Source: Mytilus galloprovincialis
Taxonomy: Eukaryota > Mollusca > Bivalvia > Mytilida > Mytilidae
NCBI RefSeq assembly: GCF_965363235.1
Contig: NC_134844.1
Span: forward strand, 22,240,646 to 22,304,645
DNA length: 64,000 nt
Reading direction: 5' to 3'
Below the pieces are notes generated by a model. The model was not told the DNA's origin. It did no database searches and saw only the letters and a program-made list of their open reading frames with translations. Below are positions 1-11,490 of this stretch, piece by piece; positions within the stretch are counted from its first letter, which is position 1; each line of letters starts with the position of its first letter. The translations under genes and the position numbers were made by a program.

Positions 1-770
1 AACATGGCAAACTGACAATGATCCTTTCCCTCATATATGTACATTGATGGTGACATTTTATTAAAACAACAAACGTCATGTGACATTTTCCTTTTACGTC
101 AGTTTCATGTTTGGTCAATACGCAATTTTAATGTCTTGTTGAATAACTTTAACGAGCTCATTACTTTTAAACAAACTACATTGATCAAAAATTAATCTCA
201 CAAAGTTTGTCATGCAGGCATAAACAAACTTCAAAAATCAATTTTGTAGATTCTTCAGAGTGGAACAACTGTATGACAGAAGAAACATCATTTTGGAACT
301 ACAGATTACCAAATGTAACTAATTAGATCGATATTAAACACACACCAGACGTGACAGAGTATATATATATACCCATAAAAACTAAAAAGACACAAAACAC
401 ATAACTTAGAGTACTCATAGTTACTGACAGCTAGGTTAGTTTAAATCTAATAACTACTAATAAAATAAGCATGTGTAGCGGAGAGGGGTCCGGGGATTTA
501 ATACCCTTTTCTGACAATCAATGCTTTAACCTGGGAACATATGGTTGGAATATCATCTCTCTTTTACTCCTAGGTTAGACCCTCCTTTTATAAATGACTG
601 GCTCTGGCCCTGACTAACAATCGTGCATTAATTTACCATATGAATAGACATTATTAAATTAATCTAACGAGAGCAATACTGTGTACATATCACAGACAAG
701 CAGGAAGTCATCATCATCTTCCAATAATTGCCAAGAGTCGAAGATGACTGTAGATATTGAAGTCTATCAT
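1..770. other. Unassigned AT-rich sequence
   Basis: I see no open frame, RNA gene or repeat copy that I can support here. A short (TA)n run lies near 361-371. The stretch leads into the minisatellite. Confidence 0.5.
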
Positions 771-3700
771 GATGTTAGATGTACTGTGCTATATACATTC
801 ATAAACAAATAGTGATGTTAAATGTACTGTGCTCTATACATTTATAAACTAATATTGATGTTAAATGTATTGTGCTCTATACATTTATAAACAAATATTG
901 ATGTTAGATGTACTGTGCTATATACATTCATAAACAGATAGTGATGTTAACATGTTAAATGTACTGTGCTCTATACATTTATAAACACATATACATGTTA
1001 GATGTACTGTGCTATATTCTTTCATCAACAAATAGTGATGTTAAATATACTGTGCTCTATACATTTATAAACCAATAGTGATGTTAAATGTATTGTGCTC
1101 TATACATTTATAAACACATATTGATGTTAGATGTACTGTGCTATATACATTCATAAACAAATAGTGATGTTAGATGTACTGTGCTCTATACATTTATAAA
1201 CAAATTTTGATGTTAAATGTATTGTGCTCTATACTTTTATAAACACATATTGATGTTAGATGTACTGTGCTCTTTACATTTATAAACAAATAGTGATGTT
1301 AAATGTACTGTGCTCTATACATTTATAATCAAATATTGATGTTCAATGTATTGTGCTCTATGCATTTATAAACACATATTGAAGTTAGATGTACTTTGCT
1401 CTTTACATTTATAAACAAATAGTGATGTTAAATGTACTGTGCTCTACACATTTATAAACAAATAGTGATGTTAAATGTATTGTGCTCTATACATTTATAA
1501 ACAAAAATATTGATGTTAGATGTACTGTGCTCTATACATTCATAAACAAATAGTGACGTTAAATGTACTGTGCTTTATACATTTATAAACAAATAGTGAT
1601 GTTAAATGTACTGTGCTCTATACATTTATAAACACATATTGATGTTAGATGTACTGTGCTATATACATTCATAAACAAATAGTGATGTTAAATGTACTGT
1701 ACTCTACACATTTATAAACAAATAGTGATGTTAAATGTATTGTGCTCTACACATTTATAAACAAATATTGATGTAAGATGTACTGTGCTCTATACATTCA
1801 TAAACAAACAGTGACGTTAAATGTACGGTGCCCTATACATTTATAAACACATATTGATGTTAGATGTACTGTGCTATATACATTCATAAACAAATAGTGA
1901 TATTAGATGTACTGTGCTCTATACATTAATAAACAAATATTGATGTTCAATGTATTGTGCTCTATACATTTATAAACACATATTGATGTTAGATGTACTG
2001 TGCTCTTTACATTTATAAACAAATAGTGATGTTAAATGTACTGTGCTCTATACATTTATAAACAAATATTGATGTTCAATGTATTGTGCTCTATACATTT
2101 ATAAACACATATTGCAAAATGTATTGATGTTAGATGTACTGTGCTCTTTACATTTATCAACAAATAGTGATGTTAGATGTACTGTGCTATATTCTTTCAT
2201 CAACAAATAGTGATGTTAAATATACTGTGCTCTATACATTTATAAACAAATAGTGATGTTAAATGTATTTTGCTCTATACATTTATAAACACATATTGAT
2301 GTTAGATGTACTGTGCTATATACATTCATAAACAAATAGTGATGTTAGATGTACTGTGCTCTATACATTTATAAACAAATTTAGATGTTCAATGTACTGT
2401 GCTCTATACATTTATAAACACATATTGATGTTAGATGTAATGTGCTCTTTACATTTATAAACAAATAGTGATGTTAAATGTACTGTGCTCTATACATTTA
2501 TAAACAAATATTGATGTTCATATATTGTGCTCTATGCATTTATAACCACATATTGAAGTTAGATGTACTTTGCTCTTTACATTTATAAACAAATAGTGAT
2601 GTTAAATGTACTGTGCTCTACACATTTATAAACAAATAGTGATGTTAAATGTATTGTGCTCTATACATTTATAAACAAAAATATTGATGTTAGATGTACT
2701 GTGCTCTATACATTCATAAACAAATAGTGACGTTAAATGTACTGTGCTTTATACATTTATAAACAAATAGTGATGTTAAATGTACTGTGCTCTATACATT
2801 TATAAACACATATTGATGTTAGATGTACTGTGCTATATACATTCATAAACAAATAGTGATGTTAAATGTACTGTGCTCTACACATTTATAAACAAATAGT
2901 GATGTTAAATGTATTGTGCTCTACACATTTATAAACAAATATTGATGTTAGATGTACTGTGCTCTATACATTCATAAACAAACAGTGACGTTAAATGTAC
3001 TGTGGCCTATACATTTATAAACACATATTGATGTTAGATGTACTGTGCTATATACATTCATAAACAAATAGTGATGTTAGATGTACTGTGCTCTATACAT
3101 TAATAAACAAATTTTGATGTTCAATGTATTGTGCACTATACATTTATAAACACATATTGATGTTAGATGTACTGTGCTCTTTACATTTATAAACAAATAG
3201 TGATGTTAAATGTGCTGTGCTCTATACATTTATAAACAAATATTGATGTGCAATGTATTGTGCTCTATACATTTATAAACACATATTGCAAAATGTATTG
3301 ATGTTAGATGTACTGTGCTCTTTACATTTATAATCAAATAGTGATGTCAAATGTATTGTGCCGTATACATTTATAAACAAATTTTGATGTTAAATGTATT
3401 GTGCTCTATACATTTATAAACAAATAATGATGTTTAATGTGTTGTGCTCTATACATTTATAAAGAAATATTGATGTCAAATGTATTGTGCTCTATACATT
3501 TATAAACAAATATTGATATTAAATGTATTGTGCTCTATAAATTCATAACCAAATATTGATGTTAAATGTACTGTGCTCTATACATTCATAACCAAATATT
3601 GATGTTAAATGTACTGTGCTCTATACATTTATAAACACATATTGATGTTAGATGTACTGTGCTCTATACATTTATAAACACATATTGATGTTAGATGTAC

Positions 3701-4140
3701 TGTGCTCTATACATTTAAAAACAAATATGAATTGAAGATGTAATGTGCTCATTACATTTATAAACAAATATTAATGTTAGATGTACTGTGCTATATACAT
3801 TTAAAAACAAATATGAATGGAAGATGTACTGTGCTGTAAACAATTATAAACAAATATTGATGTTAGATGTACTATGCTCTATACATTTATAAACAAATAT
3901 TGATGTTAAATGTACTGTGCTCTATACATTTAAAAACAAATATGAATGGAAGATATACTGTGCTCTATACATTTAAAAACAGATATTGATGTTAGATGTA
4001 CTGTGCTCTATACATTTATAAACAAATATAAATGGAAGATGTACTGTGCTCTATACATTTATAAACAAATAGTGATGTTAAATGTATTGTGCTCTATACA
4101 TTTATAAACAAATATTGATGTTAGATGTACTCTGATCTAC
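771..4140. repeat. 43-bp minisatellite array, about 78 units
   Basis: A head-to-tail array of a 43-bp AT-rich unit built around TGTACTGTGCTCTATACATT and TATAAACAAATA. Adjacent GTACTGTGCT boxes at 781 and 824 fix the 43-base period. Units fall into types that differ at set positions (TTAAATG or TTAGATG, CTCTATACATTT or CTATATACATTC, AAACAAATAGT or AAACACATATT). Rare variants recur about 1,175 bp apart, which shows that a block of roughly 27 units was duplicated. No unit has coding potential. A few units are longer, for example an extra GCAAAATGTATT near 2111 and 3285. A short piece of a unit reappears at about 4391-4408, beyond an interspersed repeat. Confidence 0.95.
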
Positions 4141-4150
4141 ACTGTATTCA

Positions 4151-4390
4151 CACATCATTGTAAATATAACGGAATTTGATGAGACTGTCATCAAAGTGAG
4201 AGGGTTAGCGCTATATAACCAGGTTTAATCCACCATTTTCTACATTTGAAAATGCCTGTTCCAAGTCAGGAATATGACAGTTCTTGTCCATTCGTTTTTT
4301 ATGAGTTTTGTTATTTGATTTTGCCATGTGATTATGGACTTTCCGATTAGATTTTCCTCTAAGTTCAGTATTTTTGTGATTTTACTTTTT
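4151..4390 (+). repeat. Interspersed repeat with CCAAGTCAGGA anchor, inside the last satellite unit
   Basis: About 240 bp closely matching 22931-23165. Both run from an AATATAACGG left edge, through a CCAGGTTTA(A/T)TCCACCATTT block and a CCAAGTCAGGAAT anchor, to a tail ending TTTTGTGATTTTAC or similar. Satellite sequence (CTATACATTTATAAACAA) resumes directly at the right edge, so this copy looks inserted in the array. Class unknown: it may be a retroelement tail or a non-autonomous element. Confidence 0.7.
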
Positions 4391-4408
4391 TCTATACATT
4401 TATAAACA

Positions 4409-5030
4409 AGCTAATCATTAGAAAACTTTCTCTTCCCTCTCTGGTAATCGAGGGGAAAATGTTTTCCTGTCACTAAGTATGGTTTCCTGCTGAACGTGAT
4501 GTAAACCCGGAAGTGTATTGTATATACAAAATGTAAGGCTAAACTAAGAAAACATGTTTAATACTTAACGTTGAGAAATTAAACATAACACAATTGGAGT
4601 GGATAGATTGTTTTGAATACAACCAGTAATATTAAACATATCAAAATTTTAAATGTATCTGGCAGAAATATGTTACACTATTGGTGAATCTAAGACAAAA
4701 CAATAAAATGTTTGCTTAAACGGAAAAGGTAAATTACCTATAAAACGGTAATGCAGACTACCTTTAGCGATTTCTGTTAACAATAAAAGGTGACTGTTTC
4801 ATTACTTATCACGCACCTTATCAATTAACATTGAGATGTTTTCACTTACTTATGACATAGCAAACATTTCCTAATGAAACAATTACAATTCTTTGCTTTG
4901 TCACGATATGTAAACTTTATTATAATAAGAGAAAGGAGCTTTTGATGAAAAACTAGTACTAAGTAGGAGATATGATTATATCCACAACATTCAAGGTATT
5001 ACTTACCTTATATATTACTTACATACAATA
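4409..5030. other. Unassigned AT-rich sequence
   Basis: Nothing recognisable: no sustained frame and no copy of the repeat families found elsewhere in the window. Confidence 0.4.
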
Positions 5031-5604
5031 GTATGATACTAAACCCCTAACGGGAGGGATTGTACCTGATATTCATATGATGAAGACATAATCTTTCAAT
5101 CAGTTTAATTGAGGTCTGGAGCTGGCATGTCAGTTAACTGCTAGTAGTCTGTTGTTATTTATGTATTATTGTCATTTTATTTATTTTCTTTTGTTACATC
5201 TTTTGATATCAGACTCGGACTTCTCTTGAACTGAATTTTAATGTGCGTATTGTTATTCTTTTACTTTTCTACATTGGCTAGAGGTATAGGGGGAGGGTTG
5301 AGATCTCATAAACATGTTTAACCCCGCCGCAATTTTGCGCCTGTCCCAAGTCAGGAGCCTCTGGCCTTTGTTAGTCTTGTATGATTTTAAATTTTAGTTT
5401 CTTGTGTATAATTCGGAGTTTAGTATGACGTCCATTATCACTGTACTATTATGCATATTTTAGGGGCCAGCTGAAGGACACCTACGGGTGCGGGAATTCT
5501 CGCTACATTGAAGACCCATTGGTTGCCTTCGGCTGTTGTTTGCTCTATGGTCGGGTGGTTGTCGCTTTGACATATTCACCATTTCCTTTCTCAATTTTAT
5601 TACT
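5031..5604 (+). mobile_element. 5'-truncated PLE 3' tail (family of 40989-42833)
   Basis: This stretch follows 42255-42825 almost base for base, starting at TATGATACTAAACCCCTAAC and ending at the same TCTCAATTTTA terminus. At 42 kb that sequence directly follows a PLE reverse transcriptase, so this copy is the 3' untranslated tail alone. A missing 5' part with a constant 3' end is the usual product of incomplete target-primed reverse transcription. Confidence 0.75.
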
Positions 5605-6655
5605 AAATGCATTTGGTGTTGTCTATTTGTAAACTTGGGTCTATTTGACTCTTATGCACTTTTAAATAATTTATTTCGAGAGCCATCGAATAGAGATACT
5701 TTTTATGAAAATGCGCTTCCATTGCATTTTATCTAGAAGCTTGGTGATGTTTTTCAAGTTTTATTACCTCTACTAGCCATGTAAAACATGAAACGAAACG
5801 AAACACAATGTCCACGAGAAGTTAGCAAAAATAGTTCCCTAACTTAAAAAAAACATTATTACATTTGCCAAAGTAGGTTTCTCCCATTAAGCCCGGTATA
5901 TATTTTTTGTAATATTTAGTAGACTGATCATTATTTGTATATAATCTCTCGCCCACGTGTAAAATTCACTACAGCTTAGATTTTCTATATATGAAAGCCG
6001 ATATATAACTTTTACTTTGAATTCAATCACACGAGGAAAAAAGTAATATCCTTAGCCTAAGATCAATAGTCGGTCATATCTATTTCGCGTGAAAACAGTA
6101 TAGGCAATCAATACAACGGCGGAACTGCTTCCCTGAGGAAACTATAGAACTCTTTTACACAGATGTACAACCATTATCAATAGTCTGATAGAAACGAAAT
6201 GAATAAACTGTAAATCGGCCGGAGTAAAAACTTATTTAAAAATTGTATAATCCACTCTGGAAATTTTTGCTTATTCAAATGGATTTTGACGACATTGGAA
6301 AGTGAATTTCAGAAATAGATAGTAAGTAATTAACATGGGAAATACGAAGATCAATGGGTTAAGAAAACGATCAAGTAATTGAATTATAGGAAAATGAGAA
6401 ATATTGATTCACTACTATTCCTTCAATAAATGTGAAATAGTTAAATGTGCTTTGTTTACACTTGCTCTTAATTAGCAACACGTTATAAATGTCAACCGAT
6501 ATCTATATTGAACAGCACTTGGAACGATCAATGTAAAGGCCGTGTTATATCGGAGATTGAAAAAACGCTGTTACCTATATTCAAGGTTAAAAATTGGAGA
6601 TAAAAACTTCCGCAACAAATGTTCTTTTTGGAATATAGTTGTTCATAATATAATC
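5605..6655. promoter_or_regulatory. Upstream region of the 6656 gene, no clear elements
   Basis: AT-rich sequence without recognised repeats. A frame open from 6512 runs into the gene but has no ATG before 6656. I cannot place a promoter or transcription start. Confidence 0.3.
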
Positions 6656-7468
6656 ATGAGTATCCCAAGGAAAACTTCTATTGACAGACGTGGAGTAAAA
6701 TCTTTATTTATAAAAACTGTGCCGAAAATAATTCTTGATGGTTCCGAAACTGATGGAATTGGCTCTCAAATGCCGCATTCACGATCAGCAGGAGAACTAG
6801 CTATGTGCCTTGATTTTCCACCAGAAAGTAGTTTATCCCGTCAATATCAATCAAGCAGTGGTCTCAGTATGGAATCAAGAAATCAAATAGATATATATTG
6901 CTCACCACGAATGCACCGGAAAACTTTCAATATAAACAATGGTTACCAAGATGAGGACTTTTCTTGGTTGGATACTACCGATCCATCAAATTCACAAAAT
7001 GCTCTTGGTGTAGGGAGCAGGTTAGGTAGTGCCCTTTCTTTAACAAGTGAGTATACTTCTAGAAGTATTGGACTGATTTCAAACGATTCATCGTCTGACA
7101 GTACACAATTTACTGACAAAATTGAACAAATTAAACAAAAACAAAGTCTTTTACGCCGCTATCTATCAAATCCCGAAAAACCTGCAGAAGACAAAGAAAA
7201 TACGGTTCAAAGAAGTACACAATCAGTTAACAATCTTCACAATAAAACAGAACATTTTGAGGAATCTATAAGTGACGATAGCATGGCCGACCCTGTTCCT
7301 ACTTCCGGCTCGGACAGTATACCGAATGAAGCGAGTGAATTAAGGCGCCAGAGATACGAAAATGCTTCAGATAGTAATTCTCATCTGGTAACTATGATTA
7401 CCGATGATATACACGTCAAAGAAGGTAGGATAAGACAGTGGTTAACTTCAATAGGAAACCAGGAGTAG
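6656..7468 (+). CDS. Uncharacterised serine-rich 270-residue protein, single exon
   Basis: I do not recognise this protein. I start it at the ATG at 6656 because the frame's earlier part (an in-frame TGA lies at 6509) has no ATG and because -3 is a purine. It has a basic N-terminus (residues 5-24), long Ser/Asn/Asp-rich stretches that look disordered (residues 56-75, 108-155, 200-245), and a short charged, possibly helical patch near 154-170 (KIEQIKQKQSLLRRYL). The C-terminal block at 246-266 (MITDDIHVKEGRIRQWL) looks more ordered. There is no signal peptide or membrane segment. An open frame of 270 codons in such AT-rich DNA, with balanced composition, argues for a real gene. It could instead be the last exon of a longer gene. 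An AATAAA lies just after the stop at about 7470. Confidence 0.65.
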   Translation: MSIPRKTSIDRRGVKSLFIKTVPKIILDGSETDGIGSQMPHSRSAGELAMCLDFPPESSLSRQYQSSSGLSMESRNQIDIYCSPRMHRKTFNINNGYQDEDFSWLDTTDPSNSQNALGVGSRLGSALSLTSEYTSRSIGLISNDSSSDSTQFTDKIEQIKQKQSLLRRYLSNPEKPAEDKENTVQRSTQSVNNLHNKTEHFEESISDDSMADPVPTSGSDSIPNEASELRRQRYENASDSNSHLVTMITDDIHVKEGRIRQWLTSIGNQE

Positions 7469-8095
7469 AATAAAAATGATAGACAAGGCAATCATGTGAT
7501 CCTTCCGGTGGCTTCGGCTTTCCATTGTATAGCAATCAATAATGTTTGATTTGTTTGAGATACTATAATAATTAAACGTTGATTTTTATCGCTTTTCTTT
7601 TTTAATTTACTAAAAATAATCTATTGCATCACATCGTTTTATCTGAATTTTTAGTGCAGACTACCTTTATCGACGAGGCATGCTACTTCAGTTTTGTTTA
7701 ATTTTTCAAAATCAATACATAAAGTCGATATAAATATTCACTGAGAAAATTCTTTTAAACTAAACAATAGAAATACATTTATTGGTTTAAACCTGGAATG
7801 TGAGTCATAGCAATATTTTCCATCACTGGGAACACATTTACGATATTTAAAAAACAAACAACGAAACTCTATATCTTCATCGATAACCTTAAAAGACCAA
7901 CAACTTATTTTTATCGAAGTTAGCAACATTTGTTCCTAACCATTTGGTCTTATATCATCCTTATTAGCATATCAAATATTTGATTAACTGAATGAATTTT
8001 GAAATAGAATTTGATTTATGTCGCTTATCATAGCGGAGTATAAAATACATTTAATGTGTATGAGCATACAAGAGTTGTTTTCTTAGTTGTTCTGG
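7469..8095. other. 3' flank of the 6656 gene, no further features
   Basis: AT-rich sequence. The 63-codon minus-strand frame at 7738-7929 has no recognisable content. Confidence 0.4.
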
Positions 8096-8239
8096 CTTTA
8101 AACTAGCTGCCAGTAACTGCAATTCCTCTGCGATATGTACAAACTGTCTTTTTTGATGTAGGGATGCATAATTACCCTGCCATGTCCGGTCTATGATTTG
8201 TATTTGTTTTTTGTTTTTATTTTTTTCTTCTTTGTATCG

Positions 8240-8692
8240 ATCTGATACATTCAGCCATTTGCAACTGATGTTCTTATGTTGTACTGTTACACCTCTCTCC
8301 CAGATGAGTGGAGGGTTCAGATCTGGGTTCAGATCCCACTAACGCCGTCACATACTGTCTGTGCTTGTTCCAATTTGTGAGCCTGTAATTCAGTGGTTGT
8401 CGTTTTTTGTTGTATATCATATTTGTCTTCATTCGTGATTTAATTTTTTTACATAAATCAGGCCGTTAGCTTTTGTCATTTTTACGTTTCTCATTTTGGG
8501 GGCATTCATAGCTAACTATGCGGTATTGGTTTTGTTCATATTGAAGACCGTACGGTTACTAATAGTTGTTAACTTATTCACCATTTGTTCTCTTGTTGAG
8601 AATTGTCTCAATGCAATTAAGCCACATCTTTTTTATTTTTACATTGAAGACTCCATTTTTGCTGAATATGCATTGACAACCTTTAATGAACA
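8240..8692 (+). repeat. Mussel-type interspersed repeat (family R1), diverged copy
   Basis: This copy shares the ordered blocks TCTTATGTTGTACTGTTA, AGGCCGTTAG, CTATGCGGTAT, GACCGTACGG, TTGTTAA and CACATCTT with 29096-29432 and, in reverse complement, with 55575-55960. Several blocks are eroded, so it is an old copy. The short frame at 8496-8696 is this repeat, not a gene. Confidence 0.7.
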
Positions 8693-9261
8693 GTGAAGGA
8701 GAAATGGTTGCTTTCATTAATATTATAAATTATTTACTTGTCATTCACGGTAATTATATATAATGTCTTCAGACAGAAAGCAATATTTTGATATCCTTCT
8801 TTTGTCAAAAATGGTTTGTATGTAAGTGTTTAATAAGACCGACGTCAAAGTCTATTACAGATTCAAATCTGTATCTTTAAACATTGAATTATTAAGAGGG
8901 AAAATTATATTTGGAGAATTCTAGTAAGTAAAAAATGACTAACCAGTATTTGTTTATATCATATATAGCGAGATGTAATGGTGTCCTGTAGAGAATTAAA
9001 GTCTATTTACAGGGTATTATGAAACAGTATGAAACCCACTTTATACATTCCCCTATGGTAAACTCTGTATACAGAGTAAAGATTTAACGAACAGTCTGAG
9101 ATAAGCAAGACCTTGTGCAATGAAAGCTTTCTAGTTAAGGTTAGTTTTGAGTGCCTTACATCTATATTTCTGACTTTTGTTCATATATATATATATATAT
9201 GTATTTTCATAGTTTTGTAAAAAGTAATTTATAAACACTGATAGGACTGAGAGCATATGAC
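8693..9261. other. Unassigned sequence with a (TA)n run
   Basis: No frame or repeat copy that I can support. A (TA)n microsatellite lies at about 9186-9200. Confidence 0.4.
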
Positions 9262-9480
9262 TGTGGTCTAAGTAGTTCAAATACTGTACCCCTAGCAAGG
9301 CGAATTGGTCTGAGTAGTTAACCTTCTGTATCACTAGTGTGGACAAATGGTCTTAATAGCTAAATACTGTATCACTAGCTTGGCCAGGTGGTCTCAGTAT
9401 TTAAACCACAGTATCACTGATGTGACAAAGTGGTTTAAGTAGTTTGACTTCTGTATCACTGGTCTGTCAACACTGAGGTT
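9262..9480 (+). repeat. Five degenerate 42-bp tandem units with tRNA-promoter-like boxes
   Basis: Each unit carries TGGTCTNAGTAGTT and CTGTATCACTAG. The GGTC or GGTT cores lie at 9265, 9307, 9349, 9390 and 9432, a period of 41-42 bp. The TGGTCTAAGTAGTT core resembles a polymerase III A box, and the last unit is followed by GAGGTTGTGTGTTTTAATTA, which resembles a weak B box. This could be a decayed tRNA-derived SINE head whose A-box half was amplified. No cloverleaf forms, so it is not a tRNA gene. Confidence 0.55.
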
Positions 9481-10060
9481 GTGTGTTTTAATTAACCCTG
9501 CAAATAGCTGGTGCGTTCAACTCCAACCGTTTTTCACTAAGATTACCGTCTTGCCTAAGCTCGGTGGTTCTCTCTGACTTCCACAAACAATAAAATATGG
9601 CCGTTGCGAAATAGTAAATTGTTTAAGAGCGTGGAAGAATACCATATCCATTTCGCGTGGTAATCCCTGTTGACATTTTGAGGTCAAGCAATTTATTTTT
9701 CTGCTGACGCGAAGATTTAAAAACTTCTTGATGTCTAATTCAAATCCGAATAATTATATTTTGGGAAGATAGTATGCTTCAATAAAGTTTTTTTTATGCA
9801 TTTTACCTTAAAAAGTTAACTAATCGTTTTTGTATGTCACTATCATACAAGTATACTGTATCGGTTAAAACTTCATACATTTTGTATTTCCTTAAATCGT
9901 AAGATAGATATCTCGAACAGAGTATAAAATTCAAATCAATGTGTCACCTGTTTTCAAGGAGGGAATTAAACATTTGTATTAGTGATTGATTTATTTACTT
10001 TCATATTGTATTGGAATCTTTGTCATTTAACAACAACTTAAATGTTGACGATACAAAGCT
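9481..10060. other. Unassigned sequence upstream of a PLE remnant
   Basis: No feature that I can support. It may hold decayed 5' parts of the PLE that follows. Confidence 0.35.
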
Positions 10061-11490
10061 ATGACAATGATTTTTTTTTATTTGAAACATTTATCCAACA
10101 ACATTGCACCAATCAAAGACGGGCTTCAGAGTTATTGTGAAACTGTCTATTCTAGAGGAGGCGTGAATCAGATATGGATACTTAAAAATTCAAAAGATCT
10201 TTTCGAGTACATACAATCTATCTCTCCCTCATCTTGCAATAATCTTAAAACATTTGACTTTTCTACACTTTACACAAGTATTCCACATTCCAAACTAAAA
10301 AGACAAATTGAAAGAGTTGGTATTGCTTTGTTTCATAAAAAATGGCCAAGTATCTTGTCGTACAGAGGGATAAATCCTACTTTGTAAAGCAGCACTCTGA
10401 TTCAAACAAAAAATTCTCTGAAACTGACATTATCAAGATGCTTCATTTCTTGATTAACAACATATTTGTCACATCCGGAGGACATGTTTTTCAGCAGACT
10501 GTCGACATTCAAATGGGAACAAATTGTGCCCCTCTTCTTGCCGACTTGTTTCTTTATTATTATGAGGCTGACTTTATAAAGGAACTTCTTAGGAAGAAAG
10601 ATAAAAAAAATAGCAATATCCTTTAAATTTACTTTCCGCTATATATATATAATTCAAAATTTGGTGACTATGCTGAACGCATCTATCCCATTGAGCTAGA
10701 GATAAAGGATAGTATAGATACAGTTAAGTCGGCCTCATATCTTGACTTACATCTAGAAATTGACAATGAGGGTCGGTTGAAAACAAAACTTTACGATAAA
10801 AGAGATGATTTTAGCTTTCCAATTGTGAACTTTCCATAACTAAGTAGCAACATTTCAGCAGCACCTGCATACGGGGTATATATCTCCCAATTAATAAGAT
10901 ATTCACGTGCTTGCATTTCCTATCATGATTGTCTTGATAGAGGGTTGCTACTCACAAGGAAGCTATTAAACCAAGAGTTCCAAATGGTGAAGTTGAAATC
11001 ATCCCTTCGTAAATTTTACGGAAGCCATCACGAGTTGGTTGACCGCTATGGAATAACCGTTTCACAAATGTTATCGGATATGTTCCTTACGTCGTAACTG
11101 CAATTCCCTTCCCTTTCATGCATGTGACCTATCGAATTAGACAATTTACCGGATTTGTTATCACACAAGCAACATGACGGGTGCTTTATGTGAATAGGAT
11201 CTGCTTACCCTTCCGGAACACCTGAGATCACTCCAAGTTTTTAGTGGGGATCGTGTTGCTTATTCTTTAGTTTTCTATGTTGTGTCATATGTTCTATTGT
11301 TTGTCTGTTTGTCTTTTTCATTTTTAGCCATGGCGTTGTCATTTTATTTTCGATTTATGAGTTTGACTGTCCCTCTGGTATCTTTCGTCCCACTTTTGCA
11401 ATCATCTAAATCTGTCGCTTTTCTTTTATTAAGAACTGGACAACCACCATACAAATCAAGTTTGAATCAAACCTGTTATTTTTAACAAAT
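10061..11490 (+). mobile_element. Decayed Penelope-like reverse transcriptase with 3' tail
   Basis: The translated pieces carry PLE-type RT signatures in order: FDFSTLYTSIPHSKLK (10250-10300), MGTNCAPLLADLFLYYYE (10513-10566), and a C-terminal part from about 10645 to 11095 containing RGLLLTRKLLN and HHELVDRYGITVSQML. The reading frame is broken in several places, and the catalytic YxDD box cannot be recognised where a TA-rich run now lies (about 10635-10655), so the copy is dead. The tail at 11096-11480 recurs at 45370-45545 and 52145-52360 and, on the minus strand, at 32041-32340, which defines a PLE family distinct from that at 40989. A hammerhead-bearing repeat follows immediately. Confidence 0.8.

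Noticed and set aside
771-4140. CRISPR-like array of regular repeats
   Set aside because: Units are contiguous with no unique spacers, and the surrounding sequence is eukaryotic.
9262-9480. tRNA gene
   Set aside because: No cloverleaf can be formed. Only promoter-like motifs are present, and they repeat every 42 bp.
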